In this document: piece by piece, positions 40,781 through 50,380 of the stretch | How the letters are laid out: the number at the start of each line of letters is the position of its first letter | How positions within the stretch are numbered: position 1 is the first letter of the stretch | Assembly: GCA_963785425.1 (NCBI GenBank) | Contig: CAWAVG010000004.1 | Location: forward strand, 1,178,001-1,242,000 | Reading direction: 5' to 3' | Source of the DNA: RYN-133 sp963785425 | GTDB taxonomy: Bacteria; Actinomycetota; Actinomycetes; Mycobacteriales; Jatrophihabitantaceae | DNA: 64,000 nucleotides | Notes under the pieces: generated by a model | What the model saw: the letters and a program-made list of their open reading frames with translations, nothing else | Databases searched by the model: none | Told to the model about the DNA's origin: nothing | Translations under genes and position numbers: made by a program

Positions 40781-43557
40781 CTATGGCTGAGCGCCGATCC
40801 TCGCGGTGGACAGCGCCGTTGCCAGTTCGGCTCTGCGGCCTATGTCCAGCTTGCGATAGATCCGCGCCAGGTTCGCCTCCACCGTCTTCGGGCTGATGAA
40901 CAACGCTTCGGCGATCTCGCGGTTGGTGCTGCCGGTCGCAGCGAGTTCGGCCACACGCACCTCGGACGAGGTCAGCTGCGTCGTCGCCCTCGTTCCGGTG
41001 CGTTCGGCTTCCGCGCGGGCGCGCACGGCGAACCCGCGCGCGCCGATGGCCTCGAACGCGTCGGCCGCCGCGAGCAACGCGTCGCGCGAGGCCCTCTTGC
41101 GGCGGGCGCGGCGGTGCGCGAGGCCCGCGATCAACATCGAGCAGGCCCGTTCGAACCGCAGCACTCCGGGTTCGAGTTCAGAGATGACCTCGCCGAGTTC
41201 GGCGATCAAACGCTCGGTGTCACGACCGCGGGCGCTCTCGATCAGCAGCCTGGCCCGGGCGAGCCCGAGCCGCGTCCACGGCCGCGGCAGCCGGGCATGA
41301 CGTTGCTCGAGTCGGGTGAGCACCTGCGCAGCAGTGTCGAGGTCGCCCGTCCCGACGCAGGCCTCGATCCATTCGGGCTCGATGCGCGCCGCGAGCGACT
41401 CGACGAGGCCGGTCTCGGCCATGGCCGTAGCTAGCTCGGCGTAGTGATGTGCGGCCGCTGCGCGCGTCGCCTGCGGCGAGTTCGGTGAAGGCACGCAGTT
41501 GCAGGGCGATTCGACGCAACCACGAGTCGCCGAGCCGCTCGGCCTCGTGCATGAGCGCGGTGGCCGCGCCGGCCGCGGCGTCGAGATCGCCGCGGTACGC
41601 GTCGAGCACGCCCGCGAGCCAACGCTCCGCCGACAATCCGGCGCCGAGCTGTTCGGCGAGATCGAGCGATTGGGCGATCCAGTTCTGTGCCGCCGCGTAG
41701 TCGGCCGCGAGCGTCTCGGTCTCGACGAGGTGCTGGATCAACTCGTGCTGGAACGGTTCGTCGCCGGACGCTGCAGCTGCGTCGAGCATCGTCAGCAGCC
41801 GAGCGCGGGCCCGATCCTGGTCGTCGGTGCCCTTCCACCAGATCGGCGGGATCGTGCCGGCGAGCCAGGTGGGTTCACCGGCTTCGAGTTCGAGTGCTCG
41901 GTCGAGCAACTCGGTGCGGGCGGGCAGCCCCGTCCGGATCTCGTTGAGGAACACGAGCATCAGCACCGATGCCAGCAACGCCCGATCGTTGGGTACGAGA
42001 CGCCCGATGCCGCCTTCGTCCGGCTGCGACCGCCTCGGGCCCGCCCAGCAGTTCGAGCGCAGCCTCTGCGTGCCGGCGGGCCTCGGCGGGAGCGTCGACG
42101 AAGACCGCCACGTGGGCATGCACCCGTCCGGCCAGTCGCGAGCCGTCCGGTGCGGCGGCGAGGGCCCGCAGCGCGATCGCGGCCGCCAGCGGCAGATCGT
42201 CGGCGCTGAACGCGATCGCCGCGCGCAGCAACAACACTTCCGCCAGACGCTCCCCGGTCAACGTCGAACCGAGCGTGTCCGCCTCGGCCGCGGCCATCGG
42301 GTAGTTGCCGCAGTCGTACAGGCACTGCACTGCCTTCAGCCGCAGCGACACGGCGTCCGCATCGTCGTCGGTGAGGACGCTCGCGCGCTGGTAGAGGTCG
42401 GCGGCCACCTCAGGTGCGCCGCGGGCGTGCGCCCGCGCGGCGGCCTCGCCGAGTTCTGCAGCCGATTCCGGATCGGGAGCGCTCGCGCTGCGAGCCAGGT
42501 GGCGGGCACGCTCGTCCGGGTCGCGGCTCACCTCTGCCAGATGGGCGTGCATGCGCCGGCGTACACCGGCGGGAATGCTCGCACGGACCGATGCGCCGTG
42601 TACGGGGTGCACGAAGCGCACGCGATCGCCGTCGACGACGACGAGTCCGGCCTCCTCGATCGTGTCGATCGACTCGGTCGTGATGTCGGCGGCGTCGAGG
42701 TCGGCCAGGTGCGGCGACGACATCAGGGCGACGAGCCGCACAGCGCGGACGGCTTCGACCGGCAGCGCCGACAGCGACGCGCCGACGAGATCCTGCATGG
42801 ACGCCGGGACGGGCAGGTCGTCACCCGGCCCCGGCAGGTGCGGCATCCGCAGCATCGCCCGCGTCAGCTCGATCGCGAGCAACGGGTTGCCGCCCGATTC
42901 GTGCGCGAGCCGCACGACGAGCGGCCGGCTCAGCGCGACGTCGAAGCGCTGGCGCAGCACGTGGTGCAACGGGCCGACGCCGAGGGGCACGAGCGATACG
43001 CGCTCGACGTCTGCGATCGATTCCAGGCCGAGCGGCAGTACGTCATCGTCGGTGCCGGTGGTGCGTCGACTGACGACGACGCGCACCCGCCCGGACGTGC
43101 GCCGCAAGGCGAAACGCAGCGCGCGCTCGCTCGGGGGATCGAGCCACGGTGCGTCGTCGATGGCGACGAGCACGCCCGCGTCGGACCGTTCGCCTGCAGC
43201 GTCGAGCAACGTGCGCGTCGCCGACGCGAGCGCGCGCTCGTCAACTGCCGGACCGGCATCCTCGAGCATCATCGTTGCCTGCACGGCGCGGCGCTGCGGA
43301 CCGGGCAGCGTCGCCGAGTCGTCCGTGAGCGGGGCGAGCAGGTCGGCGAGCGCAACCAGCGGAAGCGACGCCTCGGTCTCGGCCGGCGCGCACCGCAGCA
43401 CGAGCATTCCGTTGGCCGACGCGTGCTCGAGCAAGGCGTCGACGAGCGCTGTCTTGCCGATGCCCGCCGGGCCTTCGAGCAGCACGCGGCGCTGCGCCGT
43501 GAGGGCCCGCCACAGGTGGGCGAGCTCCACGTCGCGGCCGACCACCGACCCGATCAT
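40781..43557 (-). CDS. large LuxR-family regulator with AAA/NTPase domain, two frame breaks
   Basis: About 925 aa when three frames are joined; MalT/LAL type. N-terminal NTPase: GRDVELAHLWRAL near residue 7, Walker A LEGPAGIGKTALVDALLEHA near 27, Walker B GVLVAIDDAPWLD near 130. TPR-like helical middle. The frame shifts near 42015-42035 (between GGPEAVAA and DEGGIGRLVPNDRALLAS) and near 41440-41470 (between FTELAAGD and AAAAHHYAELATAMAETG). C-terminal LuxR HTH is LTSSEVRVAELAATGSTNRE, IAEALFISPKTVEANLARIY. ATG 43557; an upstream GTG at 43593 is possible. Ligand and targets unknown. Breaks are in coherent coding sequence, likely indels. Confidence 0.83.
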
Positions 43558-43621
43558 GGAACGAGCCTGCCATCGCGGTGGGATGGCGTCCACGCGGCGA
43601 ATGGGTGGTGGCGACGCGTGC

Positions 43622-44788
43622 CTAGCCGATTGCTGCGGCCATGCGCTGCACGATCTCGGTGAGCACAGCGCGCGGAGTGGCGTAGTTCAGGCGCAGGAAG
43701 CCGGCACCGCCCGCACCGCACTGCGGCCCGTCGATCACCACGACCCGCGCCTTCTCGGTGACGAACTCACCCGGGCTCTGCGGCAGGTTCAGCTCGCGGA
43801 AATCGAGCCAGGCGAGATACGTGCCCTCGGGTGCGCGGTAACGAACATGCGGCAGGTGCGCACCCACCAGGTCGGCCAAGAGCCGCCGGTTGTCGTCGAG
43901 GTACGCGAGCACATCGTCCAGCCACGGCGCGCCGTGCCGGTAGGCGGCGATGTTCGCGACGACGCCGGGATTGCTCGCGCCGTGCGACGCCCAGTGCCCG
44001 ATCGGCTCCCAGATGTCACGATCTGCGTCGTTGCTCAGGATGAGTTGCGCGCATTTGAGGCCGGGCAGGTTCCAACCCTTCGACGCGGAGGTCGCGGTGA
44101 TCGTGTGTGCGGCCGCAGTCTCGGAGGTCGCCGCGTACGGAATGTGTCGCGCTCCCGAGTAGACGATCGGCGCGTGGATCTCGTCGGCGAACACCCGCCC
44201 GCCGTGTCGGTCGACGACCTCGGTGAGGGCGGCCAGCTCGGCTGTGTCGAACACGCGTCCCAGCGGGTTGTACGGATTGCACAGGACGAGCAGATCGCCG
44301 CCCGCGCGATATGCGGCGTCGATGCCGTCGAGGTCGAATGTGTAACGACCGGCGTCGTTGTGCATCGGCACTTCGATGATGTCGCGACCGAAAATGCGCG
44401 GGATGACGAGGAAAGGCATGTAGGCCGGCGTGGGCAGGATGATCGGCGCGCCGGGACGCGAGTAGTGCGTCATGGCGAGCTCGAGTCCCTTGACCACGTC
44501 GGCGAGCGGATGCACCGCGTCGGGCGGCATGTCCCACCCGTAGTGATCGCGCTGCCAGGTCGCGCATGCCTCGGCGAGTTCGTCGGCCAGCGGCTGCGCG
44601 AGATAGCCGAAGTTCTGATCGGCGACGATGCGTTCGAGCGCTGCGATGATCTCCGGTGCGGTGCCGAAATCCATCTCTGCGACGAACGCCCCGATGCCGT
44701 CGGCGCCCGCGGTCGTCCACTTCACGCTCTGCTGCGCGCGCAGCTGGTCGAGCGTGATGGCGTCGATCCGCGCGGCGAACGTGCTCAC
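43622..44788 (-). CDS. MalY/PatB-type PLP-dependent C-S lyase / aminotransferase
   Basis: 388-aa fold-type I PLP enzyme. PLP Lys is in TITATSASKGWNLPGLKCAQ near residue 225; LVLCNPYNPLGRVFDTAEL near 157 and RVFADEIHAPIVYSGARHIP near 192 carry the Asn and Asp that hold PLP; NYATPRAVLTEIVQRM ends the C-terminal domain with Arg for the carboxylate. Relatives split cystathionine to homocysteine or act as aminotransferases. GTG 44788 (GTG AGC ACG TTC) starts the homologous part; a longer in-frame start at 44881 would cover the promoter region. Separate from the LuxR gene by 64 bp. Confidence 0.9.
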   Translation of the reverse strand: MSTFAARIDAITLDQLRAQQSVKWTTAGADGIGAFVAEMDFGTAPEIIAALERIVADQNFGYLAQPLADELAEACATWQRDHYGWDMPPDAVHPLADVVKGLELAMTHYSRPGAPIILPTPAYMPFLVIPRIFGRDIIEVPMHNDAGRYTFDLDGIDAAYRAGGDLLVLCNPYNPLGRVFDTAELAALTEVVDRHGGRVFADEIHAPIVYSGARHIPYAATSETAAAHTITATSASKGWNLPGLKCAQLILSNDADRDIWEPIGHWASHGASNPGVVANIAAYRHGAPWLDDVLAYLDDNRRLLADLVGAHLPHVRYRAPEGTYLAWLDFRELNLPQSPGEFVTEKARVVVIDGPQCGAGGAGFLRLNYATPRAVLTEIVQRMAAAIG

Positions 44789-45112
44789 CGTTCGGACGCT
44801 ACGCGGCCGCGCGTCCCGCTGTTTCCGCGCGGCACAACAGCTCGTCCTCGCCGGCGGCCACGCGGACGTGTAGTAGGTCAAGGCGCTTGACTATCCGGGT
44901 CGCCAAACATCTCGGCGACCGAACGGGGACGGACCGCGGCCGAGGCGATCCGGCGCGGGGTGCGGTTGGTCGACGACGAGCTGGCCACGATGATCATGCC
45001 GGACGAGCTCGCCGGCCTGCGCGCAGGTCTCGTCGCGCTGTGCGCGATCCGCGACCGTGTCGATGACGAGCCCATAGCTGACGGTCGCTCCGAGGTTGGC
45101 ATCCTGGTAGGC
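44789..45112. other. gap between MalY-like and hemerythrin genes
   Basis: About 320 bp with divergent promoters. A plus-strand frame from GTG 44960 (VRLVDDELATMIMPDELAGL, then RAGLVALCAIRDRVDDEPIA) is open into the hemerythrin gene and is GC-rich at third positions in part, so an N-terminal extension is possible, but rare codons near 45070 and lack of homology argue against it. I see no other gene. Confidence 0.4.
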
Positions 45113-45676
45113 ATGCTCGACCCACTGCTGTCCGATTCCGCGCGACCGAGCGCGCCGGCCGTCGTCGACGCCGTCGAGTCGGCGCTGGGACGTCAGGTCG
45201 GCGAGCACCTCGTCCAGGTGCACGACATGTACCGCCGCGAACTCGACCAGCTGCGCGGCGTGCTCGAGCAACTGCGTGCCGGCCACCTCTCGCTCGGCGC
45301 GGCGCGCGGCGAGCTGCAGCAGGTCGCGCTGCTCGCGAACAATTGGACGTTCGGCGGGATCTGCCAGCAGTTCTGCCTCGGCTTGACGCAGCACCACGAG
45401 CTCGAGAGCGGTCAGATCTTCCCGCACCTGCGCGAGGCCGAGCCCGGCCTCGTCCCCGTGCTCGACCAGCTGCACCGCGAACACCAGGTCATCCACGAGG
45501 TCATCCGCGAGATCGACGCATCGCTCGTCCGGCTGGCGAGTACGCCGGACGATCTCGCGGCCGTCGACGCCGCCGTCGACACATTGGCCGAGACGCTGCT
45601 GTCGCACTTCGCCTACGAGGAGCGCGAGCTCGTCGCGCCGCTCGCGCGGCACGGGTTCTATCCGGGACAGGTCTGA
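45113..45676 (+). CDS. hemerythrin HHE-domain protein
   Basis: 187-aa four-helix protein. Metal-ligand pattern: HLVQVHDMYRRELDQLR near residue 32, QFCLGLTQHHELESGQIFPH near 86 with tandem His, LHREHQVIHEVIREID near 122 and LLSHFAYEERELVAPLARHG near 164. Fits di-iron hemerythrin-like sensors or scavengers seen in actinobacteria. ATG 45113 begins the domain and has weak GGTAGG upstream. The tad locus starts 158 bp downstream, no operon link implied. Confidence 0.83.
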   Translation: MLDPLLSDSARPSAPAVVDAVESALGRQVGEHLVQVHDMYRRELDQLRGVLEQLRAGHLSLGAARGELQQVALLANNWTFGGICQQFCLGLTQHHELESGQIFPHLREAEPGLVPVLDQLHREHQVIHEVIREIDASLVRLASTPDDLAAVDAAVDTLAETLLSHFAYEERELVAPLARHGFYPGQV

Positions 45677-45786
45677 GCCGGCCTCGTTTGAGGCTGCTGC
45701 GCTTGCTGTGGCGTGAGGTGCGCCCTCCACTTTTCCGTTGTCCACATCCGCTGGAATTGGAGTGTGCGCTACCGGTGAGTCGGGCT

Positions 45787-45792
45787 TAGGCT
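45787..45792 (+). promoter_or_regulatory. possible -10 TAGGCT for the tad operon
   Basis: TAGGCT in a GCTTAGGCTG context, 43 bp before the tadA-like ATG at 45835. TTGTCC at about 45737 is too far for a good -35. Same sequence precedes the genes at 4805 and 51468. Confidence 0.3.
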
Positions 45793-45834
45793 GCCGCAAG
45801 AGCCGGACAATTCGGACACTCCGGGGGAGGGTGC

Positions 45835-47074
45835 ATGCCGACGGCGCGGGCGATCCTCGAGGGCGAAGTGCGCGAACTCGTGCGCCGCCGCGCCCTCGAT
45901 CCCGCGAGCGAGCCTGCCGCGGTCGCAACGCTGATCGACGAGGCGATCGGTGACTACGTCGACCGGGCGACGACCTCGCGGCTGCCGCCGATCAGCGACC
46001 GCACGGGGGTCGCCCGCGCGATCCACGACGCGATAGCCGGGTTCGGACCGTTGCAGCCGCTGCTCGACGACCCGACCATCGAGGAGATCTGGATCAACGA
46101 GCCGGGGCGGGTGTTCATCGCCCGCCGGGGCCGCTCGGAACTGACCACGCTCATCCTCACCAGCGACGAGGTGGCCGAGCTGGTCGAACGGATGCTGCGC
46201 AGCAGCGGGCGCCGCATCGATCTGAGCACTCCGTTCGTCGACGCCATGTTGCCCGACGGGTCGCGGCTGCACGTGGTCATCCCGTCCATCACCCGCCGGC
46301 ACATGGCGGTCAACATCCGCAAGTTCGTGCTCGGTTTCCACTCCCTCGACGAACTCGATCGCCGCCGGATCGATCACCGAACAGGCAGCGCGCTTCCTCG
46401 AAGCATCCGTCGTCGCGGGACTGAACGTCCTCGTCGCAGGCGGCACGCAGTCGGGCAAGACGACGATGCTCAACGCGTTGTGCGGCGCGATACCAGGACG
46501 CGAGCGCATCGTCACCGTCGAAGAGGTTTTCGAGCTGCAGATCGCCGCGCCCGACGTCGTCGGCATGCAGACCCGGCAACCCAACCTCGAGGGCACCGGC
46601 GAGATCCCGCTCCGGCGTCTGGTCAAGGAAGCGTTGCGGATGAGACCTTCCCGACTGATCGTCGGCGAGGTGCGGCAGGAGGAGTGCCTCGACCTGCTCG
46701 TCGCGTTGAACAGCGGACTGCCGGGCATGTGCACGCTGCACGCGAACTCCGCGCGCGAGGCGCTGATCAAGATGTGCACCCTGCCGCTGCTCGCGGGCGA
46801 GAACGTGTCGGCGTCGTTCGTCGTGCCGACCGTGGCGTCGTCCGTCGACATCGTGGTGCACCTCGCGATGGACGCGAGCGGACAACGGCGTGTGCGCGAG
46901 ATCGTCGGCGTCACCGGACGTGTCGAGGGCGACATCATCGAGACCACTGAACTGTTCACGACACGGCGCGGACGTCTCGAGCGCGGCGACGGCTATCCGC
47001 CGCATCCGGAGCGGTACGAGGCGGCCGGCGTCGATCTGGTGCAGGCCCTCGGCCAGCGGCTGCGGGAGGCCTGA
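45835..47074 (+). CDS. tadA: TadA/CpaF family secretion ATPase, one frame break
   Basis: About 413 aa when joined. First part: TRLI... style helical N-domain through VRRRALDPASEPAAVATLID, then FGPLQPLLDDPTIEEIWINE near 73 and DLSTPFVDAMLPDGSRLHVV near 125, typical of CpaF. Near 46350-46375 the frame shifts; then TEQAARFLEASVVAGLNVLV, Walker A AGGTQSGKTTMLNALCGAIP, Asp box TVEEVFELQ, and Walker B SRLIVGEVRQEECLDLLVAL. A hexameric ATPase drives assembly of the Flp-type pilus. ATG 45835 has GGGGGAGGG 5 nt upstream. Stop overlaps the tadB ATG. No CpaE/Ssd-like gene is upstream. Confidence 0.87.
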
Positions 47075-47925
47075 TGGGAGCGTTCGCGGGCCTACTGCTC
47101 GGTCTGGGCCTGTTGCTGATCTGGCGCAGCGGATCACGTGCACCGCAGCGTCACGATTCGCGGATCGCCACGGCGCGCATCGATCTGCTACGCCAGGCCG
47201 GCGTCGACGGCGTGGGTCCGGCGCAGTTGCTCGGCGCCCAGGTGCTCAGCGCGTTGCTCGCGACAGGCGCGGTGTTGGTGCTGACGTCGACCGTCGCGGT
47301 CGCCGTCTTCTTCGGCATCTTCGCGTTCTTCGTGCCGATCGTCGTGCTGCATCGGGTACGCCGGCGGCGGCAACTCGCGTTGCGCGAACTGTGGCCCGAG
47401 GCGGTGGACAACCTCGCGTCGGCCGTCCGCGCGGGAATGTCCTTGCCCGAAGGGCTTTCCGCGCTCGGTGAGCGCGGCCCGGCCGAGCTACGACCTGCCT
47501 TCGCCCGATTCGGCACCGCCTACCGCGCGAGCGGACGGTTCGGCGACTGTCTCGACGCGCTGAAGCGCGATCTCGCCGATCCGGTCGGCGACCGCATCTG
47601 CGAGACCGTGCGCGTCGCGCGCGAGGTCGGCGGCAGCGATCTCGGGACGGTGCTGCGCACGCTGTCCGAACTGCTCCGGTCCGACGCGCGCACGCGTTCG
47701 GAACTCGAGACGCGCCAGGGCTGGATCGTGAACGCCGCGCGACTCGCTGTGGCCGCGCCGTGGCTGGTGCTGCTGTTGCTCGGCACCCAGTCGCAGACCT
47801 TGACGGCGTACGACTCGCCCGGCGGCACGGTGCTGCTCGCCATCGGCGCGGCGGTGTGCGTCGTCGCGTACCGGGTCATGTTGCGGATCGGCAGGCTTCC
47901 TGAAGATCACCGGGTGCTGCAATGA
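47074..47925 (+). CDS. tadB: type II secretion F-like membrane protein TadB
   Basis: 283-aa inner-membrane platform protein. Helix at the N-terminus (AFAGLLLGLGLLLIWRSGS), two helices at 50-95 (GAQVLSALLATGAVLVLTST, VAVFFGIFAFFVPIVVLHRV), cytosolic T2SSF domain with LWPEAVDNLASAVRAGMSLP near 109 and ARRVAREVGGSDLGTVLRTL-like AREVGGSDLGTVLRTLSELL near 186, then two C-terminal helices. Partners TadA and TadC. ATG 47074 shares its A with the tadA stop (TGATG). Confidence 0.88.
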   Translation: MGAFAGLLLGLGLLLIWRSGSRAPQRHDSRIATARIDLLRQAGVDGVGPAQLLGAQVLSALLATGAVLVLTSTVAVAVFFGIFAFFVPIVVLHRVRRRRQLALRELWPEAVDNLASAVRAGMSLPEGLSALGERGPAELRPAFARFGTAYRASGRFGDCLDALKRDLADPVGDRICETVRVAREVGGSDLGTVLRTLSELLRSDARTRSELETRQGWIVNAARLAVAAPWLVLLLLGTQSQTLTAYDSPGGTVLLAIGAAVCVVAYRVMLRIGRLPEDHRVLQ

Positions 47926-48866
47926 CACTCTGGTTGCTCGGGTCGATTCTCGGCGCGCTCGCGGCGGCGGGCGTGATCATCGCGGTGCGTGCCGCTCCGC
48001 CGTTGCGCCCGATCAGGTTGGTGGACCGTGTCGCGCCGTACCTGGGTGACACGCCGCGGCCGTCGCGATTGTTGATGCAGCCGTCCGCCACGGCCACGCC
48101 GTTCGTGGTGGCGCGACGGATCTTCGGTCCCGCACTCGGCGATCTCGTCGGCATGCTCGACAAGATCGTCGGCGGTGCCGCATCGGTGCGGCGCCGGCTC
48201 AACGGATTGGGCAGTCGGGTCACGGTCGAGGACTTCCGCGTCGAGCAGGTCGTGTGGGGCGTGTCGGCAATGCTGGGCAGCGGAGTGCTGGTCGCTCTCG
48301 CCGGGTGGGCGCGCGGCGCGCTCGACCCGGTACTCGTCGCGGCAGTCGCCCTGGCCGGCCTGGTCGGCGGCGTGCTCGGCCGCGACTGGTTCCTGACCAG
48401 GCAACTCGACCGCCGTGAGGCGGTGATGCTCGCCGAGTTCCCGGTGTTCGCCGATCTGCTGGCGCTCGCGGTCGTGGCGGGCGAGGCGCCCGCGGACGCG
48501 CTGCGCCGCGTATGCCGGCTGACCGGGGGAGAGCTCGCCCGTGATCTCGACGTTGCCGTCGCCCAGTCGCGCACCGGCGTACCGCTGACGACCGCGCTCA
48601 CCGGTGTGGCCGAACGCACGACGCTCGAACCGTTCGCCCGGTTCATTCAGGGCATCGTCGTCGGTCTCGAACGAGGCACCCCGCTCGCCGACGTGCTGCG
48701 GGCACAGGCCGTCGACGTCCGCGAGATCGGCAAACGCGCGCTGCTCGAGGCGGGCGGCCGCAAAGAAATCTCGATGATGGTGCCGGTGGTGTTCTTGATC
48801 TTGCCGGTCACCGTCTTGTTCGCGCTCTACCCGGGCCTGCTGACGCTCACGTCACTGGCTCATTGA
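47922..48866 (+). CDS. tadC: type II secretion F-like membrane protein TadC
   Basis: 314-aa TadC paralogue of TadB. Four hydrophobic segments (LGSILGALAAAGVIIAVRAA, VWGVSAMLGSGVLVALAGWA, LVAAVALAGLVGGVLGRDWF, MVPVVFLILPVTVLFALYP) flank the T2SSF domain with EFPVFADLLALAVVAGEAPA near 167 and VPLTTALTGVAERTTLEPFA near 218. GRKEISMMVPVV is the usual end motif. Start overlaps tadB stop by 4 bp (ATGA). Confidence 0.88.
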   Translation: MTLWLLGSILGALAAAGVIIAVRAAPPLRPIRLVDRVAPYLGDTPRPSRLLMQPSATATPFVVARRIFGPALGDLVGMLDKIVGGAASVRRRLNGLGSRVTVEDFRVEQVVWGVSAMLGSGVLVALAGWARGALDPVLVAAVALAGLVGGVLGRDWFLTRQLDRREAVMLAEFPVFADLLALAVVAGEAPADALRRVCRLTGGELARDLDVAVAQSRTGVPLTTALTGVAERTTLEPFARFIQGIVVGLERGTPLADVLRAQAVDVREIGKRALLEAGGRKEISMMVPVVFLILPVTVLFALYPGLLTLTSLAH

Positions 48867-48883
48867 TCACGAGAGGGGACAGT

Positions 48884-49078
48884 ATGCAATTCCTGACGAT
48901 GTGGTTCGCCGCGCTGGCCGAGCGGGTGCGCGACGACCGGGACCGGGGCGACGTGCCCGGCTGGGTGATGGTCACCGTGATGTCGGCGATCCTGGTCGTC
49001 GCGATCCTCGGCGTGTTCGAGCCGCAGATCAAGAGCGCCATCACCAGCGCGATCGATTCGGTCACCGGCAGCAAGTAG
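48884..49078 (+). CDS. Flp/DUF4244-like small pilin
   Basis: 64-aa single-helix protein: DDRDRGDVPGWVMVTVMSAI then LVVAILGVFEPQIKSAIT. Size and place (after tadC, before tadE) identify it as the pilin-like subunit of the actinobacterial Tad locus. The short basic/acidic leader before G-W and the hydrophobic helix fit processing by a TadV-type peptidase, but the canonical Glu at +5 is absent (WVMVT). ATG 48884 follows GAGAGGGGA. Directly abuts tadE. Confidence 0.8.
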   Translation: MQFLTMWFAALAERVRDDRDRGDVPGWVMVTVMSAILVVAILGVFEPQIKSAITSAIDSVTGSK

Positions 49079-49468
49079 ATGCTCCGGGAGCGCGACGACG
49101 GTGCGGCCGCCGTCGAATTCGTTCTCATCTCGGTGCTGCTGGTGCTGTTGCTGTTCGGGGTGCTGCAGGTCGCGGTGTACTTCTACGCCCGCAACATCGT
49201 CGCCGCCAGCGCTGCCGACGCGGCCCGGTACGCAGCCGCGGCCGGAGTACCGCCTTCGGCGGGTGCGGCGCGCGCCGAGCAACTGATCAAGGACGGGCTG
49301 AGCGGCGCCGACGTCACCTGCACGAGCGGGCCGGGTGTCGACGCCGAGTCGGCCCTGCCCGTGACGACGGTGCACTGCACCGGGACGGTGCAGGCGTTGC
49401 TCGCGCCGATCAAGATTCCGCTGCGCATCGACCTCACCTCGTCGGCGTTGAAGGAATCGACGCCGTGA
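49079..49468 (+). CDS. tadE: TadE-like pseudopilin
   Basis: 129-aa TadE family protein. Basic leader RERDDGAAAVEFVLISVLLV shows a G-A-A-A-V-E processing site with Glu at +5, followed by a hydrophobic helix to about residue 35, then a soluble domain with two Cys (TCTSGPG and VHCTGTV) that could form a disulfide. The start codon follows the pilin stop without spacing (TAG ATG). Its stop TGA overlaps the next GTG. Confidence 0.85.
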   Translation: MLRERDDGAAAVEFVLISVLLVLLLFGVLQVAVYFYARNIVAASAADAARYAAAAGVPPSAGAARAEQLIKDGLSGADVTCTSGPGVDAESALPVTTVHCTGTVQALLAPIKIPLRIDLTSSALKESTP

Positions 49469-49915
49469 GACACGCGCGACGACGGCGGCTCGGCGATCAT
49501 CGAGTTCATCTTCGTGGCCGTCATCGTGATGGTGCCGCTGGTCTACCTCATCGTGTCGGTCGCGACCGTGCAGCGCAGCGAGCTGGCCGTCTCGCAGGCA
49601 GCGCGCGAAGCCGGTCGGGCCTTTGCCACCGCAGACCACGCCGCGGACGCTCTGCCCCGGGCGCAGGCAGCGGTGCGCATCGCGCTGGACGACCAGGGTT
49701 TGGCCGACGATGTCGAGGTGCGCTACGTCCCGGCGGGCGCATCGTGCACGGGCGGAGCCACCACGACGCCCGTGCTTGCCGCCGGCGCGCAGTTCACCGT
49801 CTGCGTCATCCGCAGCGTGCAGATCCCGGGCGTGCCGCGGTTCTTGTCCGGCAAGGGCATCACCACCGTGGGCGAGTACGTGGTGCACGTCGACGACTAC
49901 CGGGTCGTGTCGTGA
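49465..49915 (+). CDS. TadE/TadF-like pseudopilin, frame break at start
   Basis: Around 149 aa. GTG 49465 overlaps the tadE stop (GTGA), reading VRHAR, but the conserved DDGGSAIIEFIFVAVIVMVP follows in another frame, so one base appears missing near 49475-49480. The rest, VYLIVSVATVQRSELAVSQA and AREAGRAFATADHAADALPR, is a typical second TadE-like protein with G-S-A-I-I-E cleavage site (Glu at +5). The alternative in-frame start at 49514 would lose the cleavage site, which favours an assembly indel. Confidence 0.75.
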
Positions 49916-50334
49916 TGGCGGACGACCGCGGGTCGACGCTGCCGCTGATCCTCGGCTTCTTCCTGATCGCGTTGATCATGGTTGCCGGCTCGATCGCCGC
50001 GGGTGACGCGTTCGTCCAGCAGCGCGACCTGCAGGACGTGTGCGACGGGGCGGCGACCGCGGCGGCGGCAAGCGGTGTCGACCTCGGCCGTGGCGGCGCA
50101 CTGGACCGTGAACAGGCGCTGCAGTTCGGTGACGTGGCGGGTGCCGTGGCGGACTACGTCGCCCGCGACCCGTACCGCGCCTCGGTGCGCATCAGCGCCG
50201 AACTCTCGCCCGACCGGCGCACCCTCACCCTGCGCTGCGAGCAGACCGAGCACATCGCGTTCGGCGCGGTGTTCGGCAAGGGCGCCGGCGTGCACCACGT
50301 CGTCACGTCCAGCGCGCAGGCGCCGCTGTCCTGA
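49915..50334 (+). CDS. TadG/Rv3654c-like pilus-assembly protein
   Basis: 139-aa protein. N-terminus ADDRGSTLPLILGFFLIALI and VAGSIAAGDAFVQQRDLQDV with one helix and the family's QQRDLQDVCDGAATAAA near residue 34, a Tad-locus hallmark (TadE-like without Glu at +5). Two Cys (DVCDG, LRCEQ) in the small soluble domain. ATG 49915 shares the A of the upstream stop. Stop TGA lies in the first unit of a 13-bp tandem repeat. No helicase or other tad gene follows. Confidence 0.82.
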   Translation: MADDRGSTLPLILGFFLIALIMVAGSIAAGDAFVQQRDLQDVCDGAATAAAASGVDLGRGGALDREQALQFGDVAGAVADYVARDPYRASVRISAELSPDRRTLTLRCEQTEHIAFGAVFGKGAGVHHVVTSSAQAPLS

Positions 50335-50380
50335 GGCATCGTCCTGAGGCATCGTCCTGAAGCACGGTCCTGAAGCACGG
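50329..50380 (+). repeat. 13-bp tandem repeat, four units
   Basis: Units TCCTGAGGCATCG (50329-50341), identical second (50342-50354), then TCCTGAAGCACGG twice (50355-50367, 50368-50380). TGA in each unit: 50332, 50345, 50358, 50371, so stops occur in all three frames. The first TGA is the stop of the tad gene. Confidence 0.9.

Noticed and set aside
44960..45112. N-terminal extension of the hemerythrin protein
   Set aside because: Frame is open but rare codons and no homology; the domain starts at ATG 45113.
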